Assembly (NCBI RefSeq): GCF_008801835.1
Contig: NZ_VZOW01000021.1
Location: forward strand, 1 to 64,000
From: Cupriavidus pauculus
Lineage (GTDB): Bacteria; Pseudomonadota; Gammaproteobacteria; Burkholderiales; Burkholderiaceae
Direction of reading: 5' to 3'
Length of the DNA: 64,000 bases
In this document: positions 47,177 through 56,645 of the stretch, one piece after another
Layout of the letters: every line of letters begins with the position of its first letter
How positions within the stretch are numbered: position 1 is the stretch's first letter
Notes under the pieces: model-generated
What the model was told of the DNA's origin: nothing
Database searches by the model: none
The model's input: only the letters and a program-made list of their open reading frames with translations
Position numbers and translations under genes: made by a program

Positions 47177-47382
47177 CTTCGGTCCTGGAAACGCGTCGGC
47201 GACACCGCCGGCGTTCCGGGCCCGCGCGAATCGCGGTTCAGCGGCGCAGTGGCGGCAGCATGCCCCTGTAATGTAGGCGGGCAGGCCGCGGCGCAAAGCG
47301 TCGAAAAGCGTGGGACAGTTGCCGTATATCCGGATCGATGCGTGCTTCGCGCCGGTTGCGGGCGGCGCAATCCCGACACGCT

Positions 47383-47946
47383 TCAGTTGGCGCCGCCGCG
47401 CACCAGGCAGTCGGCCAGCAGCGGCGTGCCGCTGTCGTCCCGTCCCGCGCCCGTGCACTCGACCGCGACTTTCTGGCCGCGCCGGACCATCGTGGCGCGT
47501 GCTTCCACTTCGCAGGTGCGCCCGGCCGGACCGCAAATCTGGCGAGGAAGCAGCTCGGCGCGGACCACGTCGCCGGGATTGTTGGCGCGGATTTCCAGGA
47601 ACACGCGATCGCCATCGCGGCGCACGCCGCTGGCCACGCCTTCCACGATGAAATACTTGCCGCGATAGCGGTCGTCGGCCGCACCGCTGTTGTCGCGATA
47701 GTCGTCGAAAAGATTCTCGGCCTGGTATTGCGGCAGGGGATTGGCGGGGCGATCGGGATCGATGCTGATCGGGTCGAGCGTGCCGTTGCGCGGGATGCCG
47801 CGCGGCACGCTGGCGGGCGCGTCGCCCGCGGCGGCCGGGAGTTCGGTTTGCGCCGCGTCGTTCCGGTCATTGCCGACGAACCACAACAATCCAAGTACGA
47901 CGACGGCAACGATGGCGATAAGGGTTTGCTGGAGGCGGCTCAACAT
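47383..47946 (-). CDS. Membrane-anchored OB-fold (tRNA_anti-like) protein
   Basis: A protein of 187 residues. One N-terminal membrane helix (TLIAIVAVVVLGLLWFV) is followed by a linker and a small domain (YFIVEGVASGVRRDGDRVFL) resembling the tRNA_anti-like OB fold found in many envelope proteins. The C-terminal CTGAGRDDSGTPLLADC has a Cys pair. The start MLSRLQQ is chosen because the anchor follows directly; the longer frame overlaps the TetR gene. The role is unknown. Confidence 0.72.
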   Translation of the reverse strand: MLSRLQQTLIAIVAVVVLGLLWFVGNDRNDAAQTELPAAAGDAPASVPRGIPRNGTLDPISIDPDRPANPLPQYQAENLFDDYRDNSGAADDRYRGKYFIVEGVASGVRRDGDRVFLEIRANNPGDVVRAELLPRQICGPAGRTCEVEARATMVRRGQKVAVECTGAGRDDSGTPLLADCLVRGGAN

Positions 47947-48010
47947 CTGTGGGGCGGACCGCGCGCGCGGCCAATATGCGGAAGCTTCGAAGTCCGCCAG
48001 TGTAGCGCGC

Positions 48011-48607
48011 CTACGCGGCGTCGATGTCGGCCAGCAGATGCGCCTTGGTGGCCGCAAGCACTTCGTTGGATAGTGGCGTGCCCTGCGTGGCGCGCGCCAG
48101 CACCAGCGCGCCGGCCAGTGTCGCCATCTGCGCGATGGCCGTGCTGCGTCGCTGCGTATCGTCGTCGCCGGGCTGGACGCTTGCCAAAATCTCCAGCAGG
48201 TTTTCCAGTCCTTCATGAAACACGGCGCGCACCGGTTTGCCTTCGGGCTCGCGCGCCACGTCGTTGGCGAGCGCCGCCACGGGGCAGCCGGAGCCCGGAC
48301 CATTGCGATTGCGCGCGGACAGGTAGCCGTCGACCAGCGCGGTCAACGCCGCGGCGCGATCCGGCGCATCGTCCACTCGCTTGCGCCAGCGCGCTTCCGA
48401 TTCCTCGAATGCGCGCGCGCAGGCAATCGCCGCGAGCGCATCCTTCGATTCGAAATGGCCATAGAAACCGCCATGCGTCAGCCCCGCCGCGCCCATTAGA
48501 TCGGCCACGCTGACGCCATGGAAACCTTGCTCGCGAAATAGTCGTGAGGAGACCTGTTCGATGGCTGCGCGGTTTTTCTCCGCTTCCGCTTTCGATACAC
48601 GCGGCAT
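48011..48607 (-). CDS. TetR-family regulator
   Basis: A protein of 198 residues. The DNA-binding domain is at about 10-56 (GVSVADLMGAAGLTHGGFYG, HFESKDAL). The C-terminal part includes GCPVAALANDVAREPEGK, seen in TetR proteins of the LmrA/YxaF-like group. No divergent target is obvious; the promoter region faces the zincin-like gene's 3' end. Start MPRVSKAEAEKNR is typical. Confidence 0.86.
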   Translation of the reverse strand: MPRVSKAEAEKNRAAIEQVSSRLFREQGFHGVSVADLMGAAGLTHGGFYGHFESKDALAAIACARAFEESEARWRKRVDDAPDRAAALTALVDGYLSARNRNGPGSGCPVAALANDVAREPEGKPVRAVFHEGLENLLEILASVQPGDDDTQRRSTAIAQMATLAGALVLARATQGTPLSNEVLAATKAHLLADIDAA

Positions 48608-48708
48608 GATGGACTCCGGTTCGATATGTGGCCGATGGTCCGCCACAATGCGCGCCAAGTCAACGTAACCCGGGCGTAAGTGGGGACGCTTGCGGCAACA
48701 CGCAAGTA

Positions 48709-49233
48709 TCAGACGATGTGGGACTCGGTGCCGCCGAGCGCGGCAAGAAACTGGTCGACCCGGTACGGCGACGCCTGTCCGCGCTGCGCCAGAAAGTAGT
48801 CGCGCAGGATGTCGCCCTGTTGTTCGAGCTTGTAGGCGGCAAGCGGCTTGCCCGTCTCGAGGCGATAGCGATATTGGTTGAGGCCAAGCCAATGCAGCAC
48901 TTGTTCGCACGCGCCGCGCGCCATGACGTTGACGCCGCGCTGGTGCTGCCACACATGCGTCATCTCGTGGATGAACAGCGCCGCGATACGCACGCCCGCC
49001 GCGCTGAAGTCGTTCAGGTGGCGCAGCTTGCGGCCCAGGTAAAGGTGACCGTTCGGCGCGACGATGTAGTTCGCGCCCTGCCAGAACACGAAGTTGCAAT
49101 GGTGAATGCGCACGGCGTCGTAGTCGATCGCATCGCCAAAGATCTGCCGCGCGAGATCGCGCTCGCCGCTAGTGAGCGGCCTGCCAGGATCGCGGCGTGG
49201 TTGCGGTCGTCTCACTTGCCGATGCAGGCGCAC
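48709..49233 (-). CDS. Zincin-like HEMTH protein, T6SS/Rhs-associated type
   Basis: About 174 residues from a GTG start. The core motif IHEMTHVWQHQ (near 89-98) is a HExxH zinc-binding site. The N-terminal block LTSGERDLARQIFGDAIDYD matches proteins annotated as vgr-related or Rhs-associated in betaproteobacteria. Such proteins are thought to be peptidase-like effectors or accessory factors. There is no signal peptide. The start is uncertain: an ATG at 49268 with peptide MSLHINDLQQR would enter another frame and stop after 18 codons; a 2-base change near 49231 would join it to this frame. Confidence 0.68.
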   Translation of the reverse strand: MRLHRQVRRPQPRRDPGRPLTSGERDLARQIFGDAIDYDAVRIHHCNFVFWQGANYIVAPNGHLYLGRKLRHLNDFSAAGVRIAALFIHEMTHVWQHQRGVNVMARGACEQVLHWLGLNQYRYRLETGKPLAAYKLEQQGDILRDYFLAQRGQASPYRVDQFLAALGGTESHIV

Positions 49234-49294
49234 GCGCGTTGCTGCAAGTCGTTGATGTGTAGAGACATTGGTTATTCCCGGCGAAAGGTGCTTT

Positions 49295-49723
49295 CTATGG
49301 TTCGGTAGCTGGAGCTGCTACCGCGGCGTGGTGGTGGTCAATCCACACTTCGGTCGCTACGGACAGCGCCGCAAACAGCAGCATGCCACTCATGTAGGGC
49401 CCCAGCGCGCGCATTCGAATTGCGCGACGCTGGAACACCGTACACAGCATCAACACAGCCCCAAGGCCCAGAATTGATAGAACCACTGCGGTGACGTAAA
49501 CGATCGCCGCGACGGCCAGCACGGGGCCGACTGTTCGTGTTTCCAGCGTTAGCGGCGTGACCAAGACATAGACACTGCGCGCAATGGCCACCAGCGCAAG
49601 GAGAATGGCGACACCGTCTATAAACCGAATCGCTCGCCGCCGCAGTCGAGTCGTCACCTTCCCCCTTCGGCCGCAATGGCCCGAGCCAACGACGGCCAGC
49701 AATTGATAAACCTTAACCGGCAT
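49295..49723 (-). CDS. Hypothetical membrane protein
   Basis: A protein of 142 residues with about three to four membrane segments (FIDGVAILLALVAIARSVYV, then a helix around 66-92, and GMLLFAALSVATEVWI). Base composition is noticeably less GC-rich than its neighbours. It sits directly upstream of the HEMTH protein gene and downstream of mnmE, so it may be cotranscribed with the HEMTH gene. No family recognised. It could be an accessory or immunity-like membrane partner, which is speculative. Confidence 0.5.
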   Translation of the reverse strand: MPVKVYQLLAVVGSGHCGRRGKVTTRLRRRAIRFIDGVAILLALVAIARSVYVLVTPLTLETRTVGPVLAVAAIVYVTAVVLSILGLGAVLMLCTVFQRRAIRMRALGPYMSGMLLFAALSVATEVWIDHHHAAVAAPATEP

Positions 49724-49760
49724 CCGGTCCTCGCGTCCCTTGCAGACGCTTTACATCCGA

Positions 49761-51188
49761 TTACTTGCCGATGCAGAACCGCGTGAAAATCGTTCCCAGC
49801 AGATCATCGCTGGTGAACTCGCCGGTGATGCTGTTCAGGTGATCCTGTGCCAGCCGCAGTTCCTCGGCGAATAGATCCAGCGCCTGGGCGTTTTGCGCGG
49901 CGCGTTCCACGGCGCAGTCCAGATGCGATTGCGCGTTGCGCAGCGCGGTGAGATGCCGCTCGCGCGCCAGGAACGTGCCCTCGTTGCCGGATTGCCAGCC
50001 AATCAGCCGCAATAGTTCGCGACGCATCAGGTCGATGCCCGCGCCGGTGCGCGCGGAGATCCAGATTTCGGTGGGATTGGGGCCGTTGGCCGCTACCACG
50101 TGCGGCCGGTTGGCGCCGAAGCCCATCGCGCCGCTGGCGGGTGCAAGGTCGATCTTGTTGACCACGCGCACGATGGGCGAACCCGGCGGCAGTTGGCCGC
50201 TCAGGCGATCGTCGATATGGTCGTCGATTTCCGAGATGCCATGTTCCACATACTCGGCGGCGTTGACCAGATGCAGCACGATGTCGGCGCGACGAATCGC
50301 CTCCCAGGTGCGTTCGATGCCGATGCGTTCGACTTCGTCGGCGGCATCGTCGCGCAAGCCAGCGGTGTCGATGATATGAAGCGGGATGCCATCGATCTGG
50401 ATCGTTTCGCGCACGCGATCGCGCGTGGTGCCGGCTATTGGTGTGACGATGGCCAGTTCCGCGCCGGCCAGCGCGTTCAAGAGCGACGACTTGCCGACGT
50501 TGGGCTGGCCCGCCAGCACCACCGACAATCCTTCGCGCAGCAGCGATCCCTGGCGCGCCTGCTTGAGAACGCCGGCCAGATCCTCGCGAATGCTGGCGAG
50601 CTGGCCGCGCGCGTTCGACGCTTCGAGGAAGTCGATTTCTTCCTCGGGAAAATCGAGCGTGGCTTCGACCAGCATGCGCAGGTGAATCACCTTTTCCACC
50701 AGCGCGTGGATCGCGGCCGAGAATGCGCCTTCCATCGAACGCGCTGCCGAGCGCGCCGCGGCTTCCGTGCTGGCTTCGATCAGGTCGGCGACGGCTTCGG
50801 CCTGCGCCAGATCGAGCTTGTCGTTGAGAAACGCGCGGCGCGTGAATTCGCCCGGTTCGGCCACGCGCAGGCCGATATCCTTGCCGGCTTCGAGACAACG
50901 CGACAGCAGCATCTGCATGACCACTGGCCCGCCATGGCCCTGCAGCTCCAGAACCTCTTCGCCGGTGTAGGAGTGGGGCGCGGGGAAATACAGCGCCAGG
51001 CCATGATCGATGACCTTGGCGTGGGCGTCGAGAAACGGCAGATAGGTGGCGTGGCGCGGTTGCAGCGCGCGCCCGCATACGGCATGCATGATGGCGCTGA
51101 CGTCCGGTCCGGATACGCGCACGACGCCGATGCCGCCGCGGCCCGGCGCGGTGGCAATGGCGGCAATGGGAAGCTGGGTTGCTGTCAT
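49761..51188 (-). CDS. mnmE: tRNA modification GTPase MnmE
   Basis: A protein of 475 residues, close to the usual length. With MnmG it forms the cmnm5 group on U34 of several tRNAs. The N-terminal tetrahydrofolate-binding domain starts [20 protein letters not shown]. The inserted G domain carries [14 protein letters not shown] (near 226), DTAGLRD and NKID. The C-terminus ends in the catalytic CIGK. Its position downstream of yidC is usual in this group, here with tam and a CHAD gene between. Confidence 0.97.
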   Translation of the reverse strand: MTATQLPIAAIATAPGRGGIGVVRVSGPDVSAIMHAVCGRALQPRHATYLPFLDAHAKVIDHGLALYFPAPHSYTGEEVLELQGHGGPVVMQMLLSRCLEAGKDIGLRVAEPGEFTRRAFLNDKLDLAQAEAVADLIEASTEAAARSAARSMEGAFSAAIHALVEKVIHLRMLVEATLDFPEEEIDFLEASNARGQLASIREDLAGVLKQARQGSLLREGLSVVLAGQPNVGKSSLLNALAGAELAIVTPIAGTTRDRVRETIQIDGIPLHIIDTAGLRDDAADEVERIGIERTWEAIRRADIVLHLVNAAEYVEHGISEIDDHIDDRLSGQLPPGSPIVRVVNKIDLAPASGAMGFGANRPHVVAANGPNPTEIWISARTGAGIDLMRRELLRLIGWQSGNEGTFLARERHLTALRNAQSHLDCAVERAAQNAQALDLFAEELRLAQDHLNSITGEFTSDDLLGTIFTRFCIGK

Positions 51189-51257
51189 GGGCGGTATTGT
51201 CGCAGATCGCTCTGGAAGGGAAAGGGCGGGGCGGCAGCCCGATTGCGGCGGCTCACG

Positions 51258-52028
51258 CTACCGGCTTGCGTGGTCAGGATCGATACCAAGGCATTCGCAC
51301 ATCAGCCGGCGCGCCACCGCGCCATCGACCATCGCGCCGAGCCGGCTCTGCTGCGTCGTCAACTTGTTGCGCAGACGTTTGCGATAGCGCTTCGGCAGGA
51401 CATCGGACAGCGCCTCGATGGCGTAACGCAGCCGCTTGTTGGCGATGCGCAGCGCGTGGATGTGGGCGATCTCGCGATCGCGCGCACGATGCGCCAGCGC
51501 CTGTACCTTGTTGCGTGCCTTGCGAATACGCCGGGACGCAAACGTGCCAAGCCGCCCGGATCCGGCCCGCGCCGACACATGCTGCAGGTCGCGCTTGAGC
51601 GTGGGGAGCGGCGCTTGCCGGTACCGTGACAATCTCGTCATCATCGCCGCATGCGCCTTGGCGCGCTTGGCCTGCGCGGTGTCGAGCAGGGCGGTCAGCA
51701 CCGTGCTGTCGGGCTGTTTGGCCAGCGCGTCGGCCAGGGTCTCGGTGATGAAGACGTCCCAGTCGCGCACGTCGCCCGCGGCATCTGCGACGTCGTGCAG
51801 CGTCCGCTTCCAGCGTGTCTTCACCGGATCGGGCACCACCGGCCCGAACGCCCACGTTACGGCGCGCAAATGACGCACCGCCACGCGCAGCGCGTGGACG
51901 TCTTCGGGCTCATCGTGATGCTGCAGCGAGTCCAGATGGCGGTCGATGGTCCGCAGGCCGCTTTCGCCCAGCGCCACGAACGCGGCGGCGGGGCGCATCT
52001 TGCGATGCAGCGTAGGTTGACGGCGCAT
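51258..52028 (-). CDS. CHAD domain protein
   Basis: A protein of 256 residues, very rich in Arg, Lys and His, all helical. Repeated motifs VHALRVAVRHLRA and IHALRIANKRLRYAIEAL define the CHAD domain, which binds polyphosphate. No CYTH triphosphatase domain is fused or adjacent. It may localise to polyphosphate granules; carbon and polyphosphate storage are common in these bacteria. Inserted between mnmE and tam. Confidence 0.88.
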   Translation of the reverse strand: MRRQPTLHRKMRPAAAFVALGESGLRTIDRHLDSLQHHDEPEDVHALRVAVRHLRAVTWAFGPVVPDPVKTRWKRTLHDVADAAGDVRDWDVFITETLADALAKQPDSTVLTALLDTAQAKRAKAHAAMMTRLSRYRQAPLPTLKRDLQHVSARAGSGRLGTFASRRIRKARNKVQALAHRARDREIAHIHALRIANKRLRYAIEALSDVLPKRYRKRLRNKLTTQQSRLGAMVDGAVARRLMCECLGIDPDHASR

Positions 52029-52160
52029 GGCGGTTTCTCAGTTACGCGAATGAGAGAGACTGCACGATCCCGTCTAAGTGTAGGCGATGGCGCACCCGAT
52101 CGCGCGGTGCGCGGTTCGGCGCTCCGCCCGCCGCCGCATCGATCGGCCCGAGCAGAAACG

Positions 52161-52931
52161 CTAGCGCGTGGCGACGATGAACACGCGCGGGAAAGGCAGC
52201 AGCACCGTGCCATCGGACAGCGGCGGGAAGACTTTGGCCAGCGCGGCCTCGTACTGCTTCAGGTATTCGGCTTTTTCCGCATCGTCGAGCGGCGCGAGGA
52301 AGGGCCGTAGTCCGCTGCCCTTGAACCATTCGACGACGGCCGCCGTGCCGCCCTTGAGCGGATGCTGATAGATGGTGCGCCAGATGTCGACGCGCGAACA
52401 CAGCGGCTGTAGTAATTCGTAATACCAGCGCTCCGACGCCAGCGGCGAGCGCGCCTGCGCCGCCGCGGTGAGCTTGGCCGACCACGGTCCGTTGGACGCG
52501 GTTTCCCGCATCAGTAGGTGTGGCGGCTCGTTCAGGTTGTCGGGCATCTGGACGGCCAGGCTGCCGCCCGGCGCAAGCTTGTCGATCAGCGACGGGAAAA
52601 GCCGCGCGTGATCGGGCACCCACTGGAACACGGCGTTGGCCAGGATCACGTCCCACGCGCCAGCGTCCTGCCACTGCGCAACATCGGCGACATCGAACTT
52701 CAGCGCCGGCAGACGTTTGCGGGCGGCGGCGATCATGTCGGCGTCGCTGTCCAGGCCCGTGACCTCGGCGTCGGCGTAGCGGGCCGCCAGCACCTCGGTG
52801 GAGTTGCCGGGGCCGCAGCCGATATCGACAACCCGTCGCGCGGCCACGGTTGGGATGGCTGCGACAAGATCCCGGACCGGACGGGTCCGTTCATCCTCGA
52901 ACTGCACGTATTGGCTGGCCGACCACGTCAT
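52161..52931 (-). CDS. tam: Trans-aconitate 2-methyltransferase
   Basis: A protein of 256 residues. It methylates trans-aconitate with S-adenosylmethionine, detoxifying an inhibitor of aconitase. The SAM motif is VVDIGCGPGNSTEVLA (near 34-49), followed by GLDSDADMI and ILANAVFQWVPDH. The N-terminus MTWSASQYVQFEDERTRPV is characteristic of Tam. AAGGAG precedes the ATG. Confidence 0.93.
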   Translation of the reverse strand: MTWSASQYVQFEDERTRPVRDLVAAIPTVAARRVVDIGCGPGNSTEVLAARYADAEVTGLDSDADMIAAARKRLPALKFDVADVAQWQDAGAWDVILANAVFQWVPDHARLFPSLIDKLAPGGSLAVQMPDNLNEPPHLLMRETASNGPWSAKLTAAAQARSPLASERWYYELLQPLCSRVDIWRTIYQHPLKGGTAAVVEWFKGSGLRPFLAPLDDAEKAEYLKQYEAALAKVFPPLSDGTVLLPFPRVFIVATR

Positions 52932-52993
52932 GGCATCTCCTTGCTGGGGGCGTTGGGGGCTAAGTCTTATATAAGACTCGAAGCATACGCCCG

Positions 52994-53022
52994 AAACAGA
53001 AAACCCGGCGCGAGGCCGGGTT
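52994..53022 (-). terminator. Terminator downstream of yidC
   Basis: An 8-bp stem (AACCCGGC with GCCGGGTT, 5-base loop) followed on the minus strand by TTTTCTGTTT. It lies 33 bases past the yidC stop and upstream of tam. Confidence 0.82.
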
Positions 53023-53054
53023 TTTCTGGTGAAGCGGATCGGGCGCAGCAGCGC

Positions 53055-54731
53055 TTAGCTCTTGGCCACCGCGGCCGCCTTGCCCTTGCCGAGCATGCGG
53101 TTGATCTGCCATTGCTGGGCGATCGACAGGATGTTGTTCACAACCCAGTACAGCACCAGGCCGGCCGGGAAGAAGAAGAACATGAACGAGAACACCAGCG
53201 GCATGATCATCATGACCTTGGCCTGCACCGGATCCGGCGGAGTCGGGTTCAGCTTGGTCTGCACGAACATCGACACGGCCATCACGATCGGCAGGATGTA
53301 GAACGGATCCGGCACCGACAGATCGTGGATCCAGCCCAGCCACGGCGCGCCGCGCATTTCCACCGACGACAGCAGCACCCAGTACAGCGCGATGAACACC
53401 GGGATCTGGATCACGATCGGCAGGCAGCCGCCGAGCGGATTGACCTTCTCGGTGCGATACAGCGCCATCATTTCCTGGTTCATCTTCTGCGGGTCGCCCT
53501 TGTGGCGCTCGCGGATGGCCGTCATGCGCGGCTGCAGGTCCTTCATCTTGCCCATGGACTTGTAGCTGGCCGCCGACAGCGGGAAGAACACCAGTTTGAT
53601 CAACACCGTCAGCGCGATGATCGACCAGCCCCAGTTGTTCAGCACGCCGTGCAGTTTTTCGAGCAGCCAGAACAGCGGCTTGGCGAGGATCGTCAGCCAG
53701 CCGTAGTCCTTCACCAGCTCCAGGCCCGGCGTGATCTGCTCAAGCATGCGCTCTTCCTGCGGACCGGCGAACAGGCGTGCATCGGTGCTTACCGTTGCGC
53801 CCGGGGCGATCTGGCCCAGCGGCTGCTGGATGCCCACGCGGTAGAGGTTCGGGTCGATCTGCTCGGCATAGAAGCTGTGCTGCTTGCCCGACTGCGGGAT
53901 CCAAGCCGAGGCGAAGTAATGCTGCACCATCGCCACCCAGCCGCTGTCGGTTGCGGCCGGTACGCTGGCCTTACCCTTGGCGATGTCCTCGAAGCTGATC
54001 TTGTGATACTTGTCGGCGTTCGTGTAGATGGCCGGGCCCGTGAACGTGCTGTAGAACTGCGACTGTTCCACCTTGCTGCCGTCGCGTGCCAGTTCCAGGT
54101 ACAGCGTCGGCGACACCGGCGCGGTCCCCGTGTTGGCCACGTCGAAACGTGCGTCCACCACGTAGCTGCCCTTGCGGAACGTATAAGTCTTGGTGAACTT
54201 GACGCCGTTTTTCTCGGCGCTCAGCACCACATCGAGCTTGTCCTGTCCCGGCGCCAGCGCGCGTGCGCCCGGCTCGGCAGTGAATACCGTGGTGTGGTTG
54301 GGCAAGTCGCCGCCGATCAGGCCGGAGCGCGCCAAGTACGTGCGGGTTGCGTCACGCTCGAACAGGACCACCGGCTTGCCGTCCTTCTCGTGCTCGTTGA
54401 GCAGTTCCAGGCGCGACAGGATGCCGCCGGCCGTATCGATCTCGGCACGAACTTCGTCGGTGGTGACCACCACCTTTTCGCCGGCAGGCTGCGCGGCGCC
54501 CTGCGGGGCGGCCGGGGCTGCGCCAGGGGCCGACGCGTTCGTCCCGGCGGCCTTGGGCACATCACCCTGGGCCGCGGCGCCGCTCGCACCATTGGCCGGG
54601 GCGGCCTGCTGTTGCGTGTTGGCGCTCGGGAAGAACATCGACGCGTGGCCGTTGGCGCGCTGCCAGTTGTCGTAGAGCAGCACGAGGGACATCGAGAAGA
54701 TGACCCACAGGATGGTGCGTTTGATATCCAT
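53055..54731 (-). CDS. yidC: Membrane protein insertase YidC
   Basis: A protein of 558 residues, the Gram-negative long form. An N-terminal anchor ([18 protein letters not shown]) is followed by an Ala/Pro-rich linker, a large periplasmic domain and a C-terminal five-helix insertase core ([20 protein letters not shown], then [20 protein letters not shown]). It inserts membrane proteins alone or with SecYEG. The gene follows yidD by 21 bases in the rpmH-rnpA-yidD-yidC cluster. Confidence 0.97.
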   Translation of the reverse strand: MDIKRTILWVIFSMSLVLLYDNWQRANGHASMFFPSANTQQQAAPANGASGAAAQGDVPKAAGTNASAPGAAPAAPQGAAQPAGEKVVVTTDEVRAEIDTAGGILSRLELLNEHEKDGKPVVLFERDATRTYLARSGLIGGDLPNHTTVFTAEPGARALAPGQDKLDVVLSAEKNGVKFTKTYTFRKGSYVVDARFDVANTGTAPVSPTLYLELARDGSKVEQSQFYSTFTGPAIYTNADKYHKISFEDIAKGKASVPAATDSGWVAMVQHYFASAWIPQSGKQHSFYAEQIDPNLYRVGIQQPLGQIAPGATVSTDARLFAGPQEERMLEQITPGLELVKDYGWLTILAKPLFWLLEKLHGVLNNWGWSIIALTVLIKLVFFPLSAASYKSMGKMKDLQPRMTAIRERHKGDPQKMNQEMMALYRTEKVNPLGGCLPIVIQIPVFIALYWVLLSSVEMRGAPWLGWIHDLSVPDPFYILPIVMAVSMFVQTKLNPTPPDPVQAKVMMIMPLVFSFMFFFFPAGLVLYWVVNNILSIAQQWQINRMLGKGKAAAVAKS

Positions 54732-54752
54732 GTCTCGCTATGGTCTGGGAAA

Positions 54753-55052
54753 TCAGGGGCGGGGGAGCCGGACCGTGACAGGCGGGTGACCTGCCGCGGC
54801 GGACGCCGGAGGCGCCGAGGCGGCCGTCCCGTTTACTACGGGCTCGGGCACGGGATCATACCCGCCCTTTGCGAAAGGATGACAGCGACAGAGTCTGCAT
54901 GCGGTCATCCACGTGCCGCGCGCCGCGCCATGATGGACGATGGCGTCGCGGGCATAGTCGGAACAGGTGGGCAGGAAGCGGCACTGCGAGCCCAGGTACG
55001 GACTCAAGGCGATCTTGTAGATGCGCAGCAGGGCAAGCAGGATTCGCTTCAT
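54753..55052 (-). CDS. yidD: Membrane protein insertion efficiency factor YidD
   Basis: A protein of 99 residues. Family hallmarks are [20 protein letters not shown] and [13 protein letters not shown], with the conserved Cys residues. It is a small amphipathic protein at the inner membrane that aids YidC. The ATG overlaps the rnpA stop codon. The C-terminal 25 residues are an Ala/Pro-rich extension. Confidence 0.95.
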   Translation of the reverse strand: MKRILLALLRIYKIALSPYLGSQCRFLPTCSDYARDAIVHHGAARGTWMTACRLCRCHPFAKGGYDPVPEPVVNGTAASAPPASAAAGHPPVTVRLPRP

Positions 55053-55585
55053 GGTGATGGTTGGGCAGGCGCGGCGGGCGTGGCTGGCTGTTCGGGCGCA
55101 GGCGCCGCGACGGGCGGCGCTGCCGGCACCGGCTTGGCCGCGACATCGAGCAGACCGCTCAGTTCAGCCAGGCAGGCGCGCCTGATGGCCGTCCGGCTGG
55201 CAAAGTCGGCGCGCGCAAACTTGGCCTGTAGCCGCAACAGGATATCGCGGCCCGCGAATTGGGCCTGCCGGCTGCGGAACAGTTCCCGCACCATGCGCTT
55301 CACGAGATTGCGCTCGGCGGCGCGCGGTGCGAACTTCTTGCCGACGACGATGCCCAGCCGGGATTGCTCCTGGCCGTTGGCGCGCACGTACAGCACGAAA
55401 TGCGTACTGCGGCGCCGGGGCCGCAAAGCAAAAACGGATGAAAACTCATCCGTCTTTGTGAGCCTTGCGGCCTTGGGGAAGGCATGGGTCGACACGCTGG
55501 TCAAAGCTGGCGGCAAGCCGGGCTTCGGCAGCAGCGCTGCTGGCCATCCTGAGTGCAAGGCGTTGGACCGGGTCATCCGCGGCAT
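55049..55585 (-). CDS. rnpA: Ribonuclease P protein component
   Basis: About 178 residues from the chosen ATG. It is the protein cofactor of RNase P, which matures the 5' ends of tRNAs. Core motifs are [31 protein letters not shown] and VKRMVREL, the RNR-like basic helix. The C-terminus is an unusual Ala/Pro-rich tail of about 30 residues. The start is uncertain: MPRMTRSN is used, but GTG at 55495 ([11 protein letters not shown]) would give a form nearer the usual 120-150 residues. It overlaps yidD by ATGA. Confidence 0.9.
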   Translation of the reverse strand: MPRMTRSNALHSGWPAALLPKPGLPPALTSVSTHAFPKAARLTKTDEFSSVFALRPRRRSTHFVLYVRANGQEQSRLGIVVGKKFAPRAAERNLVKRMVRELFRSRQAQFAGRDILLRLQAKFARADFASRTAIRRACLAELSGLLDVAAKPVPAAPPVAAPAPEQPATPAAPAQPSP

Positions 55586-55634
55586 TGACGGCGAAGCGTC
55601 ATGCTGCCAGAGACACCGGCCAGTCGCCCGGCCC

Positions 55635-55769
55635 TCAGATCGCCAGGCGCTTGCGGCCCTTGGCGCGACGCGCGTTGATGACGGCACGGCCGCCGCGGGT
55701 CTTCATGCGCACGCGGAAACCATGGGTACGCTTGCGGCGGGTAACGGAAGGTTGGTAGGTACGTTTCAT
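55635..55769 (-). CDS. rpmH: 50S ribosomal protein L34
   Basis: A 44-residue, very basic protein: [20 protein letters not shown] followed by [17 protein letters not shown], the standard L34 sequence. It is part of the large ribosomal subunit. It heads the rnpA-yidD-yidC cluster and lies opposite dnaA across the origin region. The start is fixed by the conserved N-terminus. Confidence 0.98.
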   Translation of the reverse strand: MKRTYQPSVTRRKRTHGFRVRMKTRGGRAVINARRAKGRKRLAI

Positions 55770-56077
55770 GTTGCACTCTCTGGTTGATCCGGGCTTTCCG
55801 GGCGCCGGCCGATGCCGGAGCGCCTTGGCCGCCGCGTATGGTTCGCATGGGGCTGCCGCAATGCGGACGCTCTGCATTCAAATCAGAGAGGTCGCTGCGG
55901 CCTTGCCGACGATTCTGGTTCTGTCTTGCTGCCGGCCGCCGCTGGCCGCGCCGCAAACGACGAAGCACTGGCGGGGATCAGACCGCTTGCCTGATGCCGC
56001 ACATGCGGACATGTTGCGGTACGGGCCAGACCCGGCGATGCGCATACGTGATCCCCTGCCGCATCGCAGAACCCGCC

Positions 56078-56106
56078 ATTTAACCGATTTTCGTAAACCG
56101 TGTCAA
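56078..56106 (-). promoter_or_regulatory. Sigma-70 promoter facing rpmH
   Basis: On the minus strand TTGACA (56101-56106) is separated by exactly 17 bases from TTAAAT (56078-56083). It is the best consensus promoter in this spacer and would give a leader of roughly 300 bases before rpmH. Confidence 0.7.
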
Positions 56107-56109
56107 GGC

Positions 56110-56400
56110 GGCCGATGGCTGGTGACGTAATGTCCGCCACAGCGGCGCCGTGTCGGCCGGGCCTTGGGCGGTGCGTCATTGTCCACAATATTCGGTGGGT
56201 AACTTTTTGTCTGCTGGGGAGCATGCGCCGGGGCCATCGACCACGGCCAAGTCTTTGTTTCCGATGCATTAACAGGCCGGACGGGCATATCGGGCCATGC
56301 CTGCGGGGGCAAGTTGTGCACATCAATCCACTGAATCTTCACAACTTGTCCACAGGGTTATCCTTTGTGGATAACTCGGGCAGGGGGGTACAATCCCGGT
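56110..56400. other. Probable chromosomal replication origin (oriC) with DnaA boxes
   Basis: The 876-base gene-free stretch between rpmH and dnaA contains several DnaA-box-like nonamers. TTGTCCACA occurs at 56179-56187 and 56346-56354 (one mismatch to TTATCCACA). TTGTGCACA is at 56314-56322. A perfect box lies on the minus strand at 56366-56374 (TGTGGATAA as read). AT-richer patches (TAACTTTTTG, AATATT) lie near 56188-56210. The rpmH/dnaA context is the usual origin position in this group. Confidence 0.75.
56365..56394 (+). promoter_or_regulatory. Candidate dnaA promoter overlapped by a DnaA box
   Basis: TACAAT (56389-56394) as -10 and TTGTGG (56365-56370) as -35 with an 18-base spacer. The perfect DnaA box at 56366-56374 covers the -35, which would let DnaA repress its own gene. 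The leader to the dnaA start would be about 245 bases. Confidence 0.55.
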
Positions 56401-56645
56401 CCAAACACAACACGGGCCGCGTGGCGCACGCACAACCCGAGACTTCCTGCCATCGGTATACCGTCGTGTCCAGTGCCCGGTATACCTGTCGTCAGCCGCC
56501 AGATGTCATGCGCAGCGCATGGGGGCGGCGTCTTGCCTTTCGCGTTCGGCAATGCGGCGCGAGGCAGGCAGGGGTCCCGCGGATGCTTGCGCTTCGATAT
56601 CCGTGATGCGTTGCCACCAGGCGGCGCGGTCACTTAAAACAACAC

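Noticed and set aside
49338..49676. An alternative minus-strand frame overlapping the 142-residue membrane ORF
   Set aside because: It has no hydrophobic segments or ribosome site; the other frame has regular membrane helices.
52518..55787. A 1089-codon plus-strand open frame over tam, yidC, yidD and rnpA
   Set aside because: It is antisense to four recognised genes and has no domain.
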